From Nitrospirota bacterium (GTDB taxonomy: Bacteria > Nitrospirota > Thermodesulfovibrionia > Thermodesulfovibrionales > UBA6898), in the NCBI GenBank assembly GCA_021814475.1, contig JAKAIE010000030.1, forward strand, positions 1 to 35,824: a DNA stretch of 35,824 bases. Reading direction: 5' to 3'. Position 1 is the stretch's first letter. Each line of letters starts with the position of its first letter. This document shows, piece by piece, positions 16,720 through 25,489 of this stretch. The notes beneath the pieces were generated by a model. It was not told the DNA's origin. It saw only the letters and a list, made by a program, of their open reading frames with translations, and searched no databases. Both the position numbers and the translations under genes were made by a program.

Positions 16720-18021
16720 TCATTTCGTCTTCCCAAATACCCTTTCATAAATATAGTCGATATTTTTCAGATAATGCCGGAGATCGAATACATCTCCGAT
16801 CTCTCCGGCAGACAGATACTTTCTGATCTCTTTATCCTTGAGGAGGAGCGTCTTGAATTCCTTCTTCGTCTTCCAACTCAGCATCGCGTTCTTCTGGACC
16901 AGGGCATAGGCGTCTTCCCGTGTCATGCCCTTTTCGGTCAGCCTGATCAGGACGTTCTGGGAATTATGCAGCCCGTAGCTTCTGCCCATGTTTTCCTTCA
17001 TCCGTTCGGGGTAGACCTGGAGCCCCGAGAGGATGCCGGTCAGCCGGTTCAGCATATAGTCGACCAGGATCGTGCTGTCAGGGATGATGACACGCTCGAC
17101 GGATGAGTGGGAGATATCACGTTCATGCCACAGGGCCACGTTTTCGTAGGCCGCCATGGCATTCGCCCTCACCACCCGGGCGAGGCCGGAGAGGTTTTCG
17201 CACCCCACGGGGTTCCGCTTGTGGGGCATCGCGGAGGACCCCTTCTGCCCCTTCGCAAAAGGCTCCTCTGCCTCGAGCACCTCGGTCCTCTGCAGGTGCC
17301 GCAGTTCTACCGCGACCTTCTCGACCGAAGCAGCCACGATCGCAAGAGTGCTCAGGTATTCCGCATGCCGGTCGCGCTGGACGACCTGCGTGGCAACCGG
17401 CTCAGGTTTCAGGCCGAGTTTTTTGCAGACCTTCTCCTCGATCGCAACCGGTATGTTCGAAAAGGTGCCGACGGCGCCGGAAAACTTGCCGATGCTCACC
17501 GCCTTCCTGGCACGCTCCATCCGGTCAAGGTTCCGTTTCGCCTCTTCGTACCAGAGCGCGAACTTCATGCCGAAGGTCATCGGCTCCGCATGTACACCGT
17601 GGCTCCTGCCGATGCAGACCGTTTCCTTGTATGCAAAAGCCTGTGTCCTCAGCACGGCCATCAGTTTTTTCAGATCACTGATGATGATGTCAGCCGCCTC
17701 CTTCATCAGCAGCGACTGCGCAGTATCAACGATATCCGAGGAGGTGAGCCCTTTATGGACATACCGGGATTCCGGTCCGACCTTTTCGGCCACAGAGGTA
17801 AGGAAGGCGATCACGTCGTGCTTCACCACCGCCTCTATTTCGTCGATCCTCGCCACGTCGAACCCGGCCTTTTTTCTGATCACCTCAAGGGCCTTTTTCG
17901 GTATCTTCCCCAGTTCCGCCCATGCCTCGCAGGCAGCGATCTCGACCTCCAGCCATTTCCCAAACCGGTTCTGAGGCTCCCAGAGCCTGCCCATCTCTTT
18001 CCTTGTATAGCGTTCAATCAT
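16720..18021 (-). CDS. purB: adenylosuccinate lyase
   Basis: Cleaves SAICAR and adenylosuccinate, releasing fumarate, in purine synthesis. The 433-residue length is standard for the short bacterial type. The fumarase/aspartase superfamily signature GSSAMPHKRNP is near residue 260, TSSDIVDTAQS near residue 90 and GRSHGVHAEPMTFG near residue 140. ATG at 18021 is preceded by GAGGAAACC. It pairs with purL downstream. The 110 bases between nusB and purB hold an AT-rich stretch that might carry a weak promoter, but nothing convincing. Confidence 0.97.
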   Translation of the reverse strand: MIERYTRKEMGRLWEPQNRFGKWLEVEIAACEAWAELGKIPKKALEVIRKKAGFDVARIDEIEAVVKHDVIAFLTSVAEKVGPESRYVHKGLTSSDIVDTAQSLLMKEAADIIISDLKKLMAVLRTQAFAYKETVCIGRSHGVHAEPMTFGMKFALWYEEAKRNLDRMERARKAVSIGKFSGAVGTFSNIPVAIEEKVCKKLGLKPEPVATQVVQRDRHAEYLSTLAIVAASVEKVAVELRHLQRTEVLEAEEPFAKGQKGSSAMPHKRNPVGCENLSGLARVVRANAMAAYENVALWHERDISHSSVERVIIPDSTILVDYMLNRLTGILSGLQVYPERMKENMGRSYGLHNSQNVLIRLTEKGMTREDAYALVQKNAMLSWKTKKEFKTLLLKDKEIRKYLSAGEIGDVFDLRHYLKNIDYIYERVFGKTK

Positions 18022-18131
18022 GGTTTCCTCTTGTTTTATTATTTCTCCAGGGTATCATGCAGAACCAACCGGGCACACACGCCCCTCCCCCCCTGCCGAG
18101 AAGAGAGGGTGCAGCGGACCGAGGCGGTTGT

Positions 18132-18539
18132 TCAACCCTTGTCTATCGTATGCGCTATCTTGTCGAGCAGGCCGTTGATAAAGGGGACTGCATCAAGTGA
18201 CGAATATTTCTTGGCTATCTCCAGCGCCTCGTTTATGGTAACGGCAGGCGGTATGTCCGGCCGAAATGCCAGTTCATAGGTTGCGCACCGAAGAATATTA
18301 CGGTCAACGACCGCCATCCGGCCCAACTCCCAGTTGTCCGCAGCCTTCTGGATGATTGCATCGATCTCCCCGAGATGATCTAGTGTCCCGGTCGCAAGGT
18401 CCTCGGCAAACTTCTTCAGGTCAGAATTTGCGAGGCTGCCGATCTGGAGACCCTCCGGCAACGGGATTGTGTCATCGCCGGCGAATTCGGCCTGGAAAAG
18501 CCTCTGGAGCGCATATTCCCGCGCATCGCGACGGTTCAT
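18132..18539 (-). CDS. nusB: transcription antitermination protein NusB
   Basis: A 135-residue all-helical protein that with NusE (S10) binds boxA RNA to help rRNA antitermination. It begins MNRRDAREYALQRLFQAEF, with the arginine-rich N-terminal helix typical of NusB; VDRNILRCATYEL and INEALEIAKKYSS in the second half are standard. It lies after ribH in the same direction, the ribH-nusB order common across bacteria. No strong ribosome site precedes ATG 18539. Confidence 0.95.
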   Translation of the reverse strand: MNRRDAREYALQRLFQAEFAGDDTIPLPEGLQIGSLANSDLKKFAEDLATGTLDHLGEIDAIIQKAADNWELGRMAVVDRNILRCATYELAFRPDIPPAVTINEALEIAKKYSSLDAVPFINGLLDKIAHTIDKG

Positions 18540-18642
18540 ACAGCGTCAGCAAGGGGGAATGAGCGCAGAGCGGTCAGCGGGATATACAGTGCTCCCGGAA
18601 CAAACGGATGCAGCCTGCAGTGACCTGCCCCTTGCCCCCTGC

Positions 18643-19104
18643 TCACAGTTTCTTCATAACCTGGGCCATCTCGATAGCGGTCATCGCGGCATCGAAGCCC
18701 TTGTTCCCGCTCTTGGTGCCTGCCCGTTCCACCGCCTGTTCAATCGAATCCGTAGTCAGCACTCCAAAGGCTATCGGGACGCCAGTCTCGAGCGAGGCTG
18801 AAGCAACTCCCTTGGAAACCTCTGCCGCCACGTAGTCAAAATGGGGGGTCGCGCCGCGAATAACCGTGCCGAGGCAGATAACCGCCTGATAGCTCTTTCC
18901 AGCTGCAAGCGTCTTGGCCGCTAGCGGAATCTCAAAGGCGCCCGGCACCTTCACCACGTCAATGTCATCCTCTTTGGCCCCATGCCGCACCAGCGCATCC
19001 ACCGCGCCCTCAAGCAGCTTCCCGGTTATGAAATCGTTGAACCTGCTGACGACTATTCCGAACCTGAGCCCCTTCGCCTGCAACTCTCCCTGAATCACCT
19101 TCAT
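18643..19104 (-). CDS. ribH: 6,7-dimethyl-8-ribityllumazine synthase
   Basis: Condenses 5-amino-6-ribitylaminouracil with dihydroxybutanone phosphate to lumazine, the last-but-one step to riboflavin. The 153-residue length is normal. Motifs: [17 protein letters not shown] (residues 50-66), [17 protein letters not shown] with the catalytic His (about 75-91), and [14 protein letters not shown] at 19104 follows GGAGGCAGGC. It is downstream of ribBA by 15 bases. Confidence 0.97.
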   Translation of the reverse strand: MKVIQGELQAKGLRFGIVVSRFNDFITGKLLEGAVDALVRHGAKEDDIDVVKVPGAFEIPLAAKTLAAGKSYQAVICLGTVIRGATPHFDYVAAEVSKGVASASLETGVPIAFGVLTTDSIEQAVERAGTKSGNKGFDAAMTAIEMAQVMKKL

Positions 19105-19119
19105 GCCTGCCTCCGTCGT

Positions 19120-20334
19120 CTAGACATTATTCAAAATATGTCCGAGTTTTTTCTTCTTAGTCGTGAGATATTTGATGTTTTTTTCATGAGGGCTGCTTTC
19201 CATCGGCACGCGTTCCACGACCTTCAGCCCATAGCCTTCAAGCCCGACAATCTTCTTGGGGTTATTCGTCATCAAACGCATCTTCCTGACGCCGAGATCA
19301 ACAAGAATCTGTGCGCCGATGCCGTAGTCACGAAGGTCGGGTTTAAACCCGAGCTTGATATTTGCCTCGACGGTATCGAGCCCCCTGTCCTGCAGTTCAT
19401 ACGCCTTGAGCTTGTTCACCAGACCTATGCCGCGCCCCTCCTGCCTCATATACAGAATAATGCCCTTGCCGTTTTCCTCGATCATCCGCATCGCCTTGTG
19501 CAGCTGTTCGCCGCAGTCGCACCGGCGTGAGCCGAAGACGTCTCCTGTAAGGCATTCCGAGTGGACCCTGACCAGAACTTCGTCGTCCGGCCTGATATCG
19601 CCCTTGACCAGCGCGATATGGATATTGCTGTCGAGCTCGTTCGAATACGCGATCGCCGAGAACTCCCCCCCGTATTCGGTAGGGAGCTTTGTCACGGAGG
19701 TGCGATGCACAAAATGCTCGGTGCGGGTGCGGTACTTGATCAGGTCCTTGATCGTCACGATCTTGAGATTGTGGTGTTTCGCGAATTCCATAAGTTCGGG
19801 CACGCGGGACATCGTGCCGTCATCGTTCATGATCTCGCAGATAACGCCGGCGGGCGAAAATCCGGCCATACGGGCCAGATCAACGGACCCCTCCGTCTGG
19901 CCTGCACGCTGCAGAACTCCACCCGGCTTCGCCTTAAGAGGGAATACATGCCCCGGCCGTGCAATATCCTCGGGCCTGGTCGCAGGATTTATCGCCGTCA
20001 GTATAGTCGTCGCGCGGTCCGCTGCGGAAATGCCGGTGGTCACCCCCTTTTTCGCCTCGATGGATATGGTGAAGGCGGTCCCGAACGAGGAGGTGTTGTC
20101 CTCGGTCATCATCGGCAGTCCAAGCTCTTCCACACGCTCAGGGGTCAGGGACAGACAGATCAGCCCCCGGCCGAACTTCGCCATGAAATTGATCGCCGCG
20201 GGGGTGATCTTCTCCGCCGCCATGCAGAGGTCCCCTTCATTTTCACGATCTTCGTCATCCACAAGGATCACCATCCTGCCCTTGACAATATCTTCTATCG
20301 CTTCATCAATCGTATTAAATGTATGTTTCTGCAT
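19120..20334 (-). CDS. ribBA: bifunctional dihydroxybutanone-phosphate synthase / GTP cyclohydrolase II
   Basis: A 404-residue fusion that makes both early riboflavin precursors. The N-terminal RibB domain (1-200) keeps the acidic metal loop [11 protein letters not shown] and the RPGHVFPL region. The C-terminal RibA domain (about 205-400) keeps the zinc-binding Cys cluster in [19 protein letters not shown] and the [10 protein letters not shown] and YGIGAQIL segments. Both halves look intact. AAGGAG lies 12 bases before ATG 20334. It lies between ribE and ribH. No ribD is present here, so the deaminase/reductase must be encoded elsewhere. Confidence 0.97.
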   Translation of the reverse strand: MQKHTFNTIDEAIEDIVKGRMVILVDDEDRENEGDLCMAAEKITPAAINFMAKFGRGLICLSLTPERVEELGLPMMTEDNTSSFGTAFTISIEAKKGVTTGISAADRATTILTAINPATRPEDIARPGHVFPLKAKPGGVLQRAGQTEGSVDLARMAGFSPAGVICEIMNDDGTMSRVPELMEFAKHHNLKIVTIKDLIKYRTRTEHFVHRTSVTKLPTEYGGEFSAIAYSNELDSNIHIALVKGDIRPDDEVLVRVHSECLTGDVFGSRRCDCGEQLHKAMRMIEENGKGIILYMRQEGRGIGLVNKLKAYELQDRGLDTVEANIKLGFKPDLRDYGIGAQILVDLGVRKMRLMTNNPKKIVGLEGYGLKVVERVPMESSPHEKNIKYLTTKKKKLGHILNNV

Positions 20335-20376
20335 CAGTCCGTGACTCCTTACCTACAGATTGACCGGCATGTATTC

Positions 20377-21018
20377 TCAGGCAAATCCTTCCCTCACGAG
20401 TGTATCCATGAGGGCGTCGGCCCTGCCCGTATCCCGGCCCAAAAATTTTGCAACATATTTGCCCAATATATCAACTTCTATGTTGACGGTGTCCCCCGCT
20501 GCCTTAAACCCCAGCGTGGTCATAAGAGCGGTATGGGGGATGACTACAAGAGAAAATGATTCAGGCGCGACGTCGACTACCGTCAGGCTGATACCGTCAA
20601 TGGCGACCGACCCCTTCCCCACAAGATAACCGGTTATTTTCGGGGAGACATCAATAATGATCCTGTACACATCGCCTGTCAGCACCTTTGACCGGATCGT
20701 CCCCACCCCGTCTATATGCCCGGTCACAAAGTGACCTCCCATCTTCGCATTCGGCCGGAGTGAGGGCTCCAGATTGACACGGTCCCGTCCCTGCAATCGG
20801 CCCACGTTTGAAGAACGCAGCGTCTCATCAGAGATATCAAAAGACAGGACACTGCCCCTTATCTCCACGACGGTCAGGCAGGTGCCGTTCACCGCGATGC
20901 TGTCACCAATCTCCGCATCGACGGCAAGGTTCCCGGCGTCGACGCTGAGGCGGGCACCGCCGTTCTTCCTGACAAGACCTGACACACTGCCCAGTCCGAG
21001 AACCAATCCGGTAAACAA
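20377..21018 (-). CDS. ribE: riboflavin synthase (alpha chain)
   Basis: Dismutates two lumazines to riboflavin. The 213-residue protein has the two tandem lumazine-binding barrels: MFTGLVLGLGSV at the start, NGTCLTVVEI near residue 45, HFVTGHIDGVG near 100 and DGISLTVVDV near 145. The start codon is TTG at 21018, directly after the TGA of the upstream gene (TGATTG) with GGAGG a few bases before. This start gives the conserved MFTG N-terminus. No FMN riboswitch is visible upstream, because the preceding sequence is coding. Confidence 0.96.
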   Translation of the reverse strand: MFTGLVLGLGSVSGLVRKNGGARLSVDAGNLAVDAEIGDSIAVNGTCLTVVEIRGSVLSFDISDETLRSSNVGRLQGRDRVNLEPSLRPNAKMGGHFVTGHIDGVGTIRSKVLTGDVYRIIIDVSPKITGYLVGKGSVAIDGISLTVVDVAPESFSLVVIPHTALMTTLGFKAAGDTVNIEVDILGKYVAKFLGRDTGRADALMDTLVREGFA

Positions 21019-21387
21019 TCAGTCCTCCACATTCATCTCAAAATTCAGCCGGGTAGAATAATAATCCCAGAAGTTGACCACCTCGGACCACTTTGCCCTG
21101 ACCGTAACGACTTTGCTCGCGCCGTTGAATGAAAGACTAATATTATCCTCGCTCAGGGGAATTTTGAGCTTCCTGGCCTCTTCCAGTATCTTCTCTTTCA
21201 GCCGGGGCAAGTTCTCGCTATAGCCCGTCTCCACCACAAGGATATCCTTTGTATGCGACTCCAGCGTATTATAGCGATAATAAGGTTTGCCGAATGAAAT
21301 GCCCACATAGGCAAGCGCCACCAGGACAACAAACCAAAACAGCCCCTTGATGAAGCCTCTGTTATCCCGCGCACCATTCCAAGTCAT
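21019..21387 (-). CDS. small membrane-anchored protein, DUF4845-like
   Basis: A 122-residue protein from ATG 21387, which overlaps the lepB stop (ATGA). A single hydrophobic helix (GLFWFVVLVALAYVGISF, about residues 14-31) is followed by a soluble domain of about 90 residues, consistent with a membrane-anchored extracytoplasmic domain. The layout and the position after lepB match small DUF4845-type proteins, but function is not known and the family call is tentative. The stop TGA directly abuts the TTG start of ribE, so the two are coupled. Confidence 0.6.
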   Translation of the reverse strand: MTWNGARDNRGFIKGLFWFVVLVALAYVGISFGKPYYRYNTLESHTKDILVVETGYSENLPRLKEKILEEARKLKIPLSEDNISLSFNGASKVVTVRAKWSEVVNFWDYYSTRLNFEMNVED

Positions 21388-22016
21388 TTGACAATTTTCC
21401 CTATCCTGTTGAAACGCGGCCATGACTTGGTGCTGTCCCAGGACCAGTAAATAATTACCGCATCACCCTTTATTTTGTCCAGGTCCACAAACCCCCAGAA
21501 ACGGCTGTCATAGCTCTGGTCCCTGTTGTCGCCCATCACGAAGACCGATCCTTCCGGCACGGTGATCGGCCCGAAATTGTCCCTGGGGTCCGCGCCCCTC
21601 GGCCGGATATCAGGATCGACATGCTGCACATATGGCTCGACGAGTTTCCTCCCGTTGACGTAGACCACCTTGTCCCGGGACTCCACGGTATCACCCCCGA
21701 TTGCGATGACCCTTTTGATAAAGTCCCGTTTCGTATCTTCGGGATACTTAAAAACGATGATTTCACCGCGCCCCGGCTTCCGCAGGCCCGGCATCCTGAA
21801 GAGGCTGATATTCGTAAAAGGGATGTCCACCGGGGTCCCGAGAACTATCTTGTTTACGAGGATATGGTCGCCGATCTGCAACGTTTCGAGCATTGAGCCT
21901 GAAGGAATCTTGAACGCCTGGATAATAAAAGTCCTGATGACAATCGCGATCAGGAAAGCAATGACAACCGCCTCGATCGTCTCCCTGATGCTTGACGTAG
22001 TCTTCTGTTTCCTCAT
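21384..22016 (-). CDS. lepB: signal peptidase I
   Basis: Removes signal peptides from exported proteins at the outer face of the inner membrane. The 210-residue protein has one N-terminal TM helix (about 14-35), the Ser box IPSGSM with nucleophile S41, the Lys box [13 protein letters not shown], and the C-terminal [14 protein letters not shown] box. ATG at 22016 overlaps the lepA stop as ATGA. The longer frame to 22145 lies inside lepA and is rejected. lepA-lepB coupling is widespread in bacteria. Confidence 0.96.
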   Translation of the reverse strand: MRKQKTTSSIRETIEAVVIAFLIAIVIRTFIIQAFKIPSGSMLETLQIGDHILVNKIVLGTPVDIPFTNISLFRMPGLRKPGRGEIIVFKYPEDTKRDFIKRVIAIGGDTVESRDKVVYVNGRKLVEPYVQHVDPDIRPRGADPRDNFGPITVPEGSVFVMGDNRDQSYDSRFWGFVDLDKIKGDAVIIYWSWDSTKSWPRFNRIGKIVK

Positions 22017-23800
22017 TTGAGTTTCAGGACCGCGAGAAAGGCCTCCTGCGGGAGCTCGACCCTTCCGACCTGCTTCATCCTTTTCTTCCCCTCCTTCTGT
22101 TTTTCGAGCAGTTTCCGCTTCCGGCTGATGTCTCCACCATAACACTTCGCAATAACATCCTTCCGAAGCGCCCGGACACTCTCACGCGCGATGATCTTGC
22201 TGCCGACTGCGGCCTGAATTACCACTTCGTACATCTGGCGCGGAATAATCTCGCGGAGCTTTTCGGTCAACTGCCTCCCCTTATAATACGCCTTGTCTTT
22301 ATGAACTATCAAGGAAAGGGCGTCGACAACCTCCCCGTTCAGCAGGATGTTCAGTTTGATAAGTTCGGATTCGCGGTAACCGATGAACTCGTAATCCATC
22401 GACGCATACCCCTTCGAAAAAGACTTCAGCTTGTCGTAGAAGTCCCAGAGGATCTCGTTCAGAGGCAGTTCGTATTCGATCTTGATCCTGTCCTTCCCGA
22501 TGTACCCGAAGCTCTTTTGGACCCCCCGTTTTTCCTGGCAGAGGTCGAGGATAGGGCCGATGTAATCTTTAGGCACAAAGATCGTCGTCAGGACAAAGGG
22601 CTCCTCGATCAGTTCAAACCGGTCCGGAAGACTGGCAGGGTTTTCGATATACAGGACCTCGCCGGCCGGCTTCGTTACCTTGTAGACAACGGTCGGAGCC
22701 GTACTCAGGAGCGAAAGACCGAACTCGCGTTCGAGCCGCTCCTGGATGATCTCCATATGCAGGAGCCCGAGAAACCCGCACCGGAACCCGAAGCCTAGCG
22801 CCAGAGAGGTCTCGGGCTCGAAATTGAACGACGCATCGTTCAGTCTCAGCTTGTCAAGAGCGTCCCGCAGGTTCTCATACTGGTGGGTCGACGTCGGATA
22901 AAATCCGCAGAAGACGAGGGGTTTGATATCCTTGTAGCCCGGACAGGGTTCAGCCACCGGCTTCAGCGCATCCGTAATGGTATCGCCGATCTTCGTCTCA
23001 TGGACATTCTTGATCCCTGAAATGATGTATCCCACCTCCCCTGCAGAGAGCTTAGATACCGGCTGCATCTTCGGTGAAAAGATACCCACTTGTCCGACTT
23101 CGTACTCTATACCGGCCGCCATCATCCTGATCTTCTGCCCGGCCTTGACGATCCCGTCAAAAACCCTCACCAGGATGATAACCCCCTGATAATTATCGAA
23201 CCAGGAATCGAAGATCAGGGCCTTCAGAGGCCTGCGGTCGTCACCCGTGGGCGGGGGTATCTTCCTGACAATCGCCTCGAGGATATCCTTTGTGCCAATC
23301 CCCTCCTTTGCACTGGCGAGAATTGCCTCGGAGCAGTCGATGCCGACCGCATCCTCGATCTGTTCCTTTGTCTTTGCAGGCTCGGCGCTCGGCAGATCAA
23401 TCTTGTTGATGACGGGGATAATCTCAAGGTTATGGTCGACCGCGAGATACGCGTTCGCCAGGGTCTGTGCCTCAACGCCCTGCGTGGCGTCGACCACAAG
23501 GAGCGCCCCTTCGCACGAAGCAAGGCTGCGCGAGACCTCGTAGGAAAAATCGACGTGGCCGGGGGTGTCGATCAGGTTAAGGATATATTCATGCCCGTCA
23601 TCAGCGTTGTAGCCGAGCCGCACAGCATGGGCCTTGATCGTAATGCCCCGCTCCCGCTCCAGATCCATCGAGTCGAGAACCTGTGCCATCATTTCACGTG
23701 CGCTGAGTGCCCCGGTATACTCCAGCAGACGGTCGGCGAGCGTGGACTTGCCATGGTCAATGTGGGCGATGATCGAAAAATTGCGGATATGCTTGGGCAT
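22013..23800 (-). CDS. lepA: elongation factor 4 (LepA), ribosomal back-translocase GTPase
   Basis: A 595-residue translational GTPase. G1 [10 protein letters not shown]3 DTPGHVDF and G4 NKID are all present in the first 150 residues, followed by EF-G-like beta-barrel and alpha/beta domains and the LepA-specific C-terminal domain (VALVIH-type region and [19 protein letters not shown]). ATG at 23800 overlaps the stop of the ROK gene by one base (TAATG) and gives the family start [15 protein letters not shown]. The frame upstream to 23848 lies within the ROK gene and is rejected. Confidence 0.97.
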   Translation of the reverse strand: MPKHIRNFSIIAHIDHGKSTLADRLLEYTGALSAREMMAQVLDSMDLERERGITIKAHAVRLGYNADDGHEYILNLIDTPGHVDFSYEVSRSLASCEGALLVVDATQGVEAQTLANAYLAVDHNLEIIPVINKIDLPSAEPAKTKEQIEDAVGIDCSEAILASAKEGIGTKDILEAIVRKIPPPTGDDRRPLKALIFDSWFDNYQGVIILVRVFDGIVKAGQKIRMMAAGIEYEVGQVGIFSPKMQPVSKLSAGEVGYIISGIKNVHETKIGDTITDALKPVAEPCPGYKDIKPLVFCGFYPTSTHQYENLRDALDKLRLNDASFNFEPETSLALGFGFRCGFLGLLHMEIIQERLEREFGLSLLSTAPTVVYKVTKPAGEVLYIENPASLPDRFELIEEPFVLTTIFVPKDYIGPILDLCQEKRGVQKSFGYIGKDRIKIEYELPLNEILWDFYDKLKSFSKGYASMDYEFIGYRESELIKLNILLNGEVVDALSLIVHKDKAYYKGRQLTEKLREIIPRQMYEVVIQAAVGSKIIARESVRALRKDVIAKCYGGDISRKRKLLEKQKEGKKRMKQVGRVELPQEAFLAVLKLK

Positions 23801-24744
23801 TACAATCGCGGCGGACAGGTCTTTGCGAGATTCATGAAAACAAGACACGCGGCGCCAACAATGCCCGCCTCGTCTCCCAGGGACGAGGGGATGATCTTCA
23901 CCGCATCGCCGAGATCCTTGAATGCCCTGCGGGAGGCCTCCTTAATCGCCTCCTGGACATAAATATTCCAGGCTCCGATCAGCCCTCCGGTAAGAATTAT
24001 CGCCTCGGGGCTCAGGATATTGATCAGGTTCGCAAGCCCTACCCCCAGGGCCTTGCCTGCCTCCCGGAGGACCTCGCGGGAAAGGGTGTCGCCCTCCAGG
24101 GCCGCCTTATAAATGTCCTCGGGTGTCACCTTGTAAATACTTCCCTTGCAGCACTCCTTCAGGAGGCTCTCCTGCCCCTTCTCAAGCATCATTATCGCCT
24201 TGGATATCATGGCGCGCGCAGATGCATAATTTTCGAGGCAGCCGTTGTTGCCGCACTGACATTTTTCTCCTTCGGCGCTGATGCTCATATGGCCGACTTC
24301 CGCCGAAACGTCGAGGAGCTCACCCTTATGTATGATACCGCCGCCGATGCCTGTCCCGAGCGTCAGCAGGACAAAATTGCCGAAGCCGCGGCCGGCGCCG
24401 CTCACCTTTTCACCAAGGGCTGCAACATTCGCGTCATTCTCGAGAAACACCGGCAGATTAAAACGCCTGCGGAGTTCCTGTACGAGGTCAATGCCTTCAA
24501 TCGTCCTGAGGTTCGGCGAGGTAAAAACCCTGCCGTGCCTGCGGTCGACCAGCCCGGCTACCCCGAGCCCGATGCCCGCGATATTATCCTGCATCAGCTC
24601 CCCGATCGATTCGATCAGGGATTCGAAGACACGCTCGGCAGAGGCCTTCCGGATCTTCCGGGCGATCTCGCCGTCTTCCGAGACCAGAGCCACCCTGAGG
24701 TTTGTCCCGCCGAGGTCAATTCCTATGGCAAATTTCTTGGTCAT
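23800..24744 (-). CDS. ROK-family sugar kinase, probable glucokinase
   Basis: A 314-residue ROK protein. The N-terminal phosphate loop [15 protein letters not shown] is present, as are the substrate and catalytic region [21 protein letters not shown], and the zinc motif [16 protein letters not shown]. This fits ATP-dependent phosphorylation of glucose or a similar hexose; the sugar cannot be fixed from sequence alone. No Shine-Dalgarno is visible before ATG 24744, and TATTAC lies five bases upstream, so initiation may be leaderless or weak. It heads the minus-strand run and is coupled to lepA by TAATG. Confidence 0.88.
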   Translation of the reverse strand: MTKKFAIGIDLGGTNLRVALVSEDGEIARKIRKASAERVFESLIESIGELMQDNIAGIGLGVAGLVDRRHGRVFTSPNLRTIEGIDLVQELRRRFNLPVFLENDANVAALGEKVSGAGRGFGNFVLLTLGTGIGGGIIHKGELLDVSAEVGHMSISAEGEKCQCGNNGCLENYASARAMISKAIMMLEKGQESLLKECCKGSIYKVTPEDIYKAALEGDTLSREVLREAGKALGVGLANLINILSPEAIILTGGLIGAWNIYVQEAIKEASRRAFKDLGDAVKIIPSSLGDEAGIVGAACLVFMNLAKTCPPRL

Positions 24745-24807
24745 ATAGTGTAATATTCAGTTGTATTCATACGAGGAACTTCATGGAATAACTAATTTAT
24801 CACAAAG

Positions 24808-24840
24808 TGCGGTGTTGAGTAAAGAAGCCCGGACACCGCA
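24808..24840. repeat. 8-base inverted repeat in the ROK/ArsR divergent region
   Basis: TGCGGTGT at 24808-24815 and ACACCGCA at 24833-24840 are exact reverse complements separated by 17 bases. It lies between the divergent ROK and ArsR genes and could be a protein-binding site. No T-run follows either arm, so an intrinsic terminator is unlikely. Confidence 0.5.
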
Positions 24841-24879
24841 GATCCCAGGCACGATTCGCAACAAGGTGTCTGATTTTGC

Positions 24880-24909
24880 TTGACGTTTTGCGCTGGTTGA
24901 AAATAGAAT
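24880..24909 (+). promoter_or_regulatory. sigma70-type promoter of the ArsR-type gene
   Basis: TTGACG at 24880-24885 and TAGAAT at 24904-24909 with an 18-base spacer. The -10 box ends seven bases before ATG 24917, so the transcript would start at or just before the start codon. A GGTGG run at 24911-24915 is the only possible ribosome site and would lie at the very 5' end or outside the mRNA. Confidence 0.6.
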
Positions 24910-24935
24910 AGGTGGCATGAAGCAGAGCAAAACGT
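24883..24935. repeat. 9-base inverted repeat flanking the ArsR promoter, candidate operator
   Basis: ACGTTTTGC at 24883-24891 and GCAAAACGT at 24927-24935 are exact reverse complements, 44 bases centre to centre (about four helical turns). The left arm overlaps the -35 box and the right arm covers codons 4-7 of the regulator gene. This layout suits autorepression by bound dimers or a DNA loop. The function is inferred. Confidence 0.5.
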
Positions 24936-25249
24936 TGTTTGAACTCCAGTCTGAGGTCTGCAAGACCCTCGCGAGCCCCAAGAGACTCGAGATTATCAAC
25001 GCGCTCAAGGATGGCGAAAAGACGGTCGGGGAGCTCGTCGTGATCCTCGGGGTGCCCAAGGCAAACGTTTCTCAGCATCTTGCGGTAATGCGGCATAAGG
25101 GCATTCTCAATTCACGGAGAGACGGGGTCAATATTCATTATCGCATCGCAAACCCCAAGGTAGTGCAGGCCTGCGTGCTGATGCGCGAGGTTTTGACCGA
25201 GCAGATGCAGGAAAAGTCAAGACTTATTGATATCTCGGGAGGGCATTGA
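24917..25249 (+). CDS. ArsR-type winged-helix transcriptional regulator
   Basis: A 110-residue ArsR-family repressor. Residues 12-78 form the winged HTH: EVCKTLASPKRLEIINAL, GELVVILGVPKANVSQHLAVMR (recognition helix about 47-59), and the wing GILNSRRDGVNIHYRI. The ELCVCDL metal box of classical arsenic sensors is absent. Two Cys, C15 in helix 1 and C86 in the C-terminal helix, lie where the dimer interface forms, so a thiol- or redox-type sensor is possible. It is divergent from the ROK-lepA run and upstream of the envelope operon. Its targets and ligand are unknown. Confidence 0.88.
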   Translation: MKQSKTLFELQSEVCKTLASPKRLEIINALKDGEKTVGELVVILGVPKANVSQHLAVMRHKGILNSRRDGVNIHYRIANPKVVQACVLMREVLTEQMQEKSRLIDISGGH

Positions 25250-25395
25250 CTATCCGTTGCATGGCAGGTCTCCGGTTCATATCGAACCCGCGGACAATGG
25301 CATTCACCCCGCTCCACGTCGGGTCCCTGCGTTGCTCTCCTGACTGAAAACATTATATTTCTTATCCAAATGCAGAGGGTTCCCCGTGCATGCAC

Positions 25396-25425
25396 TTCCT
25401 TTTTTCCCAGAGTACTTTATATACT
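25396..25425 (+). promoter_or_regulatory. weak candidate promoter of the ftsEX operon
   Basis: TATACT at 25420-25425 is a good -10 box in an AT-rich stretch. The -35 candidate TTCCTT at 25396-25401 (18-base spacer) is poor. It would give a leader of about 58 bases before ATG 25490. The rest of 25250-25489 shows no gene or clear terminator. Confidence 0.35.
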
Positions 25426-25489
25426 ATAGCCGGAAACACATACCGGATCTGATGAGGCGCGTCTGTAATCATAAACCGGTGCGGGGCCT

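Noticed and set aside
17107-18279. 390-residue plus-strand open frame
   Set aside because: Lies antisense to purB, which has a full family signature; composition rich in Arg/Pro/His with no motif, so it is a shadow.
19355-20559. Two overlapping plus-strand open frames of about 330 residues
   Set aside because: Both antisense to ribBA with no recognisable domain.
25274-25288. Short inverted repeat GGTTC-ATATC-GAACC after the ArsR-type gene
   Set aside because: Only five base pairs and no T-run, so neither terminator nor operator can be supported.
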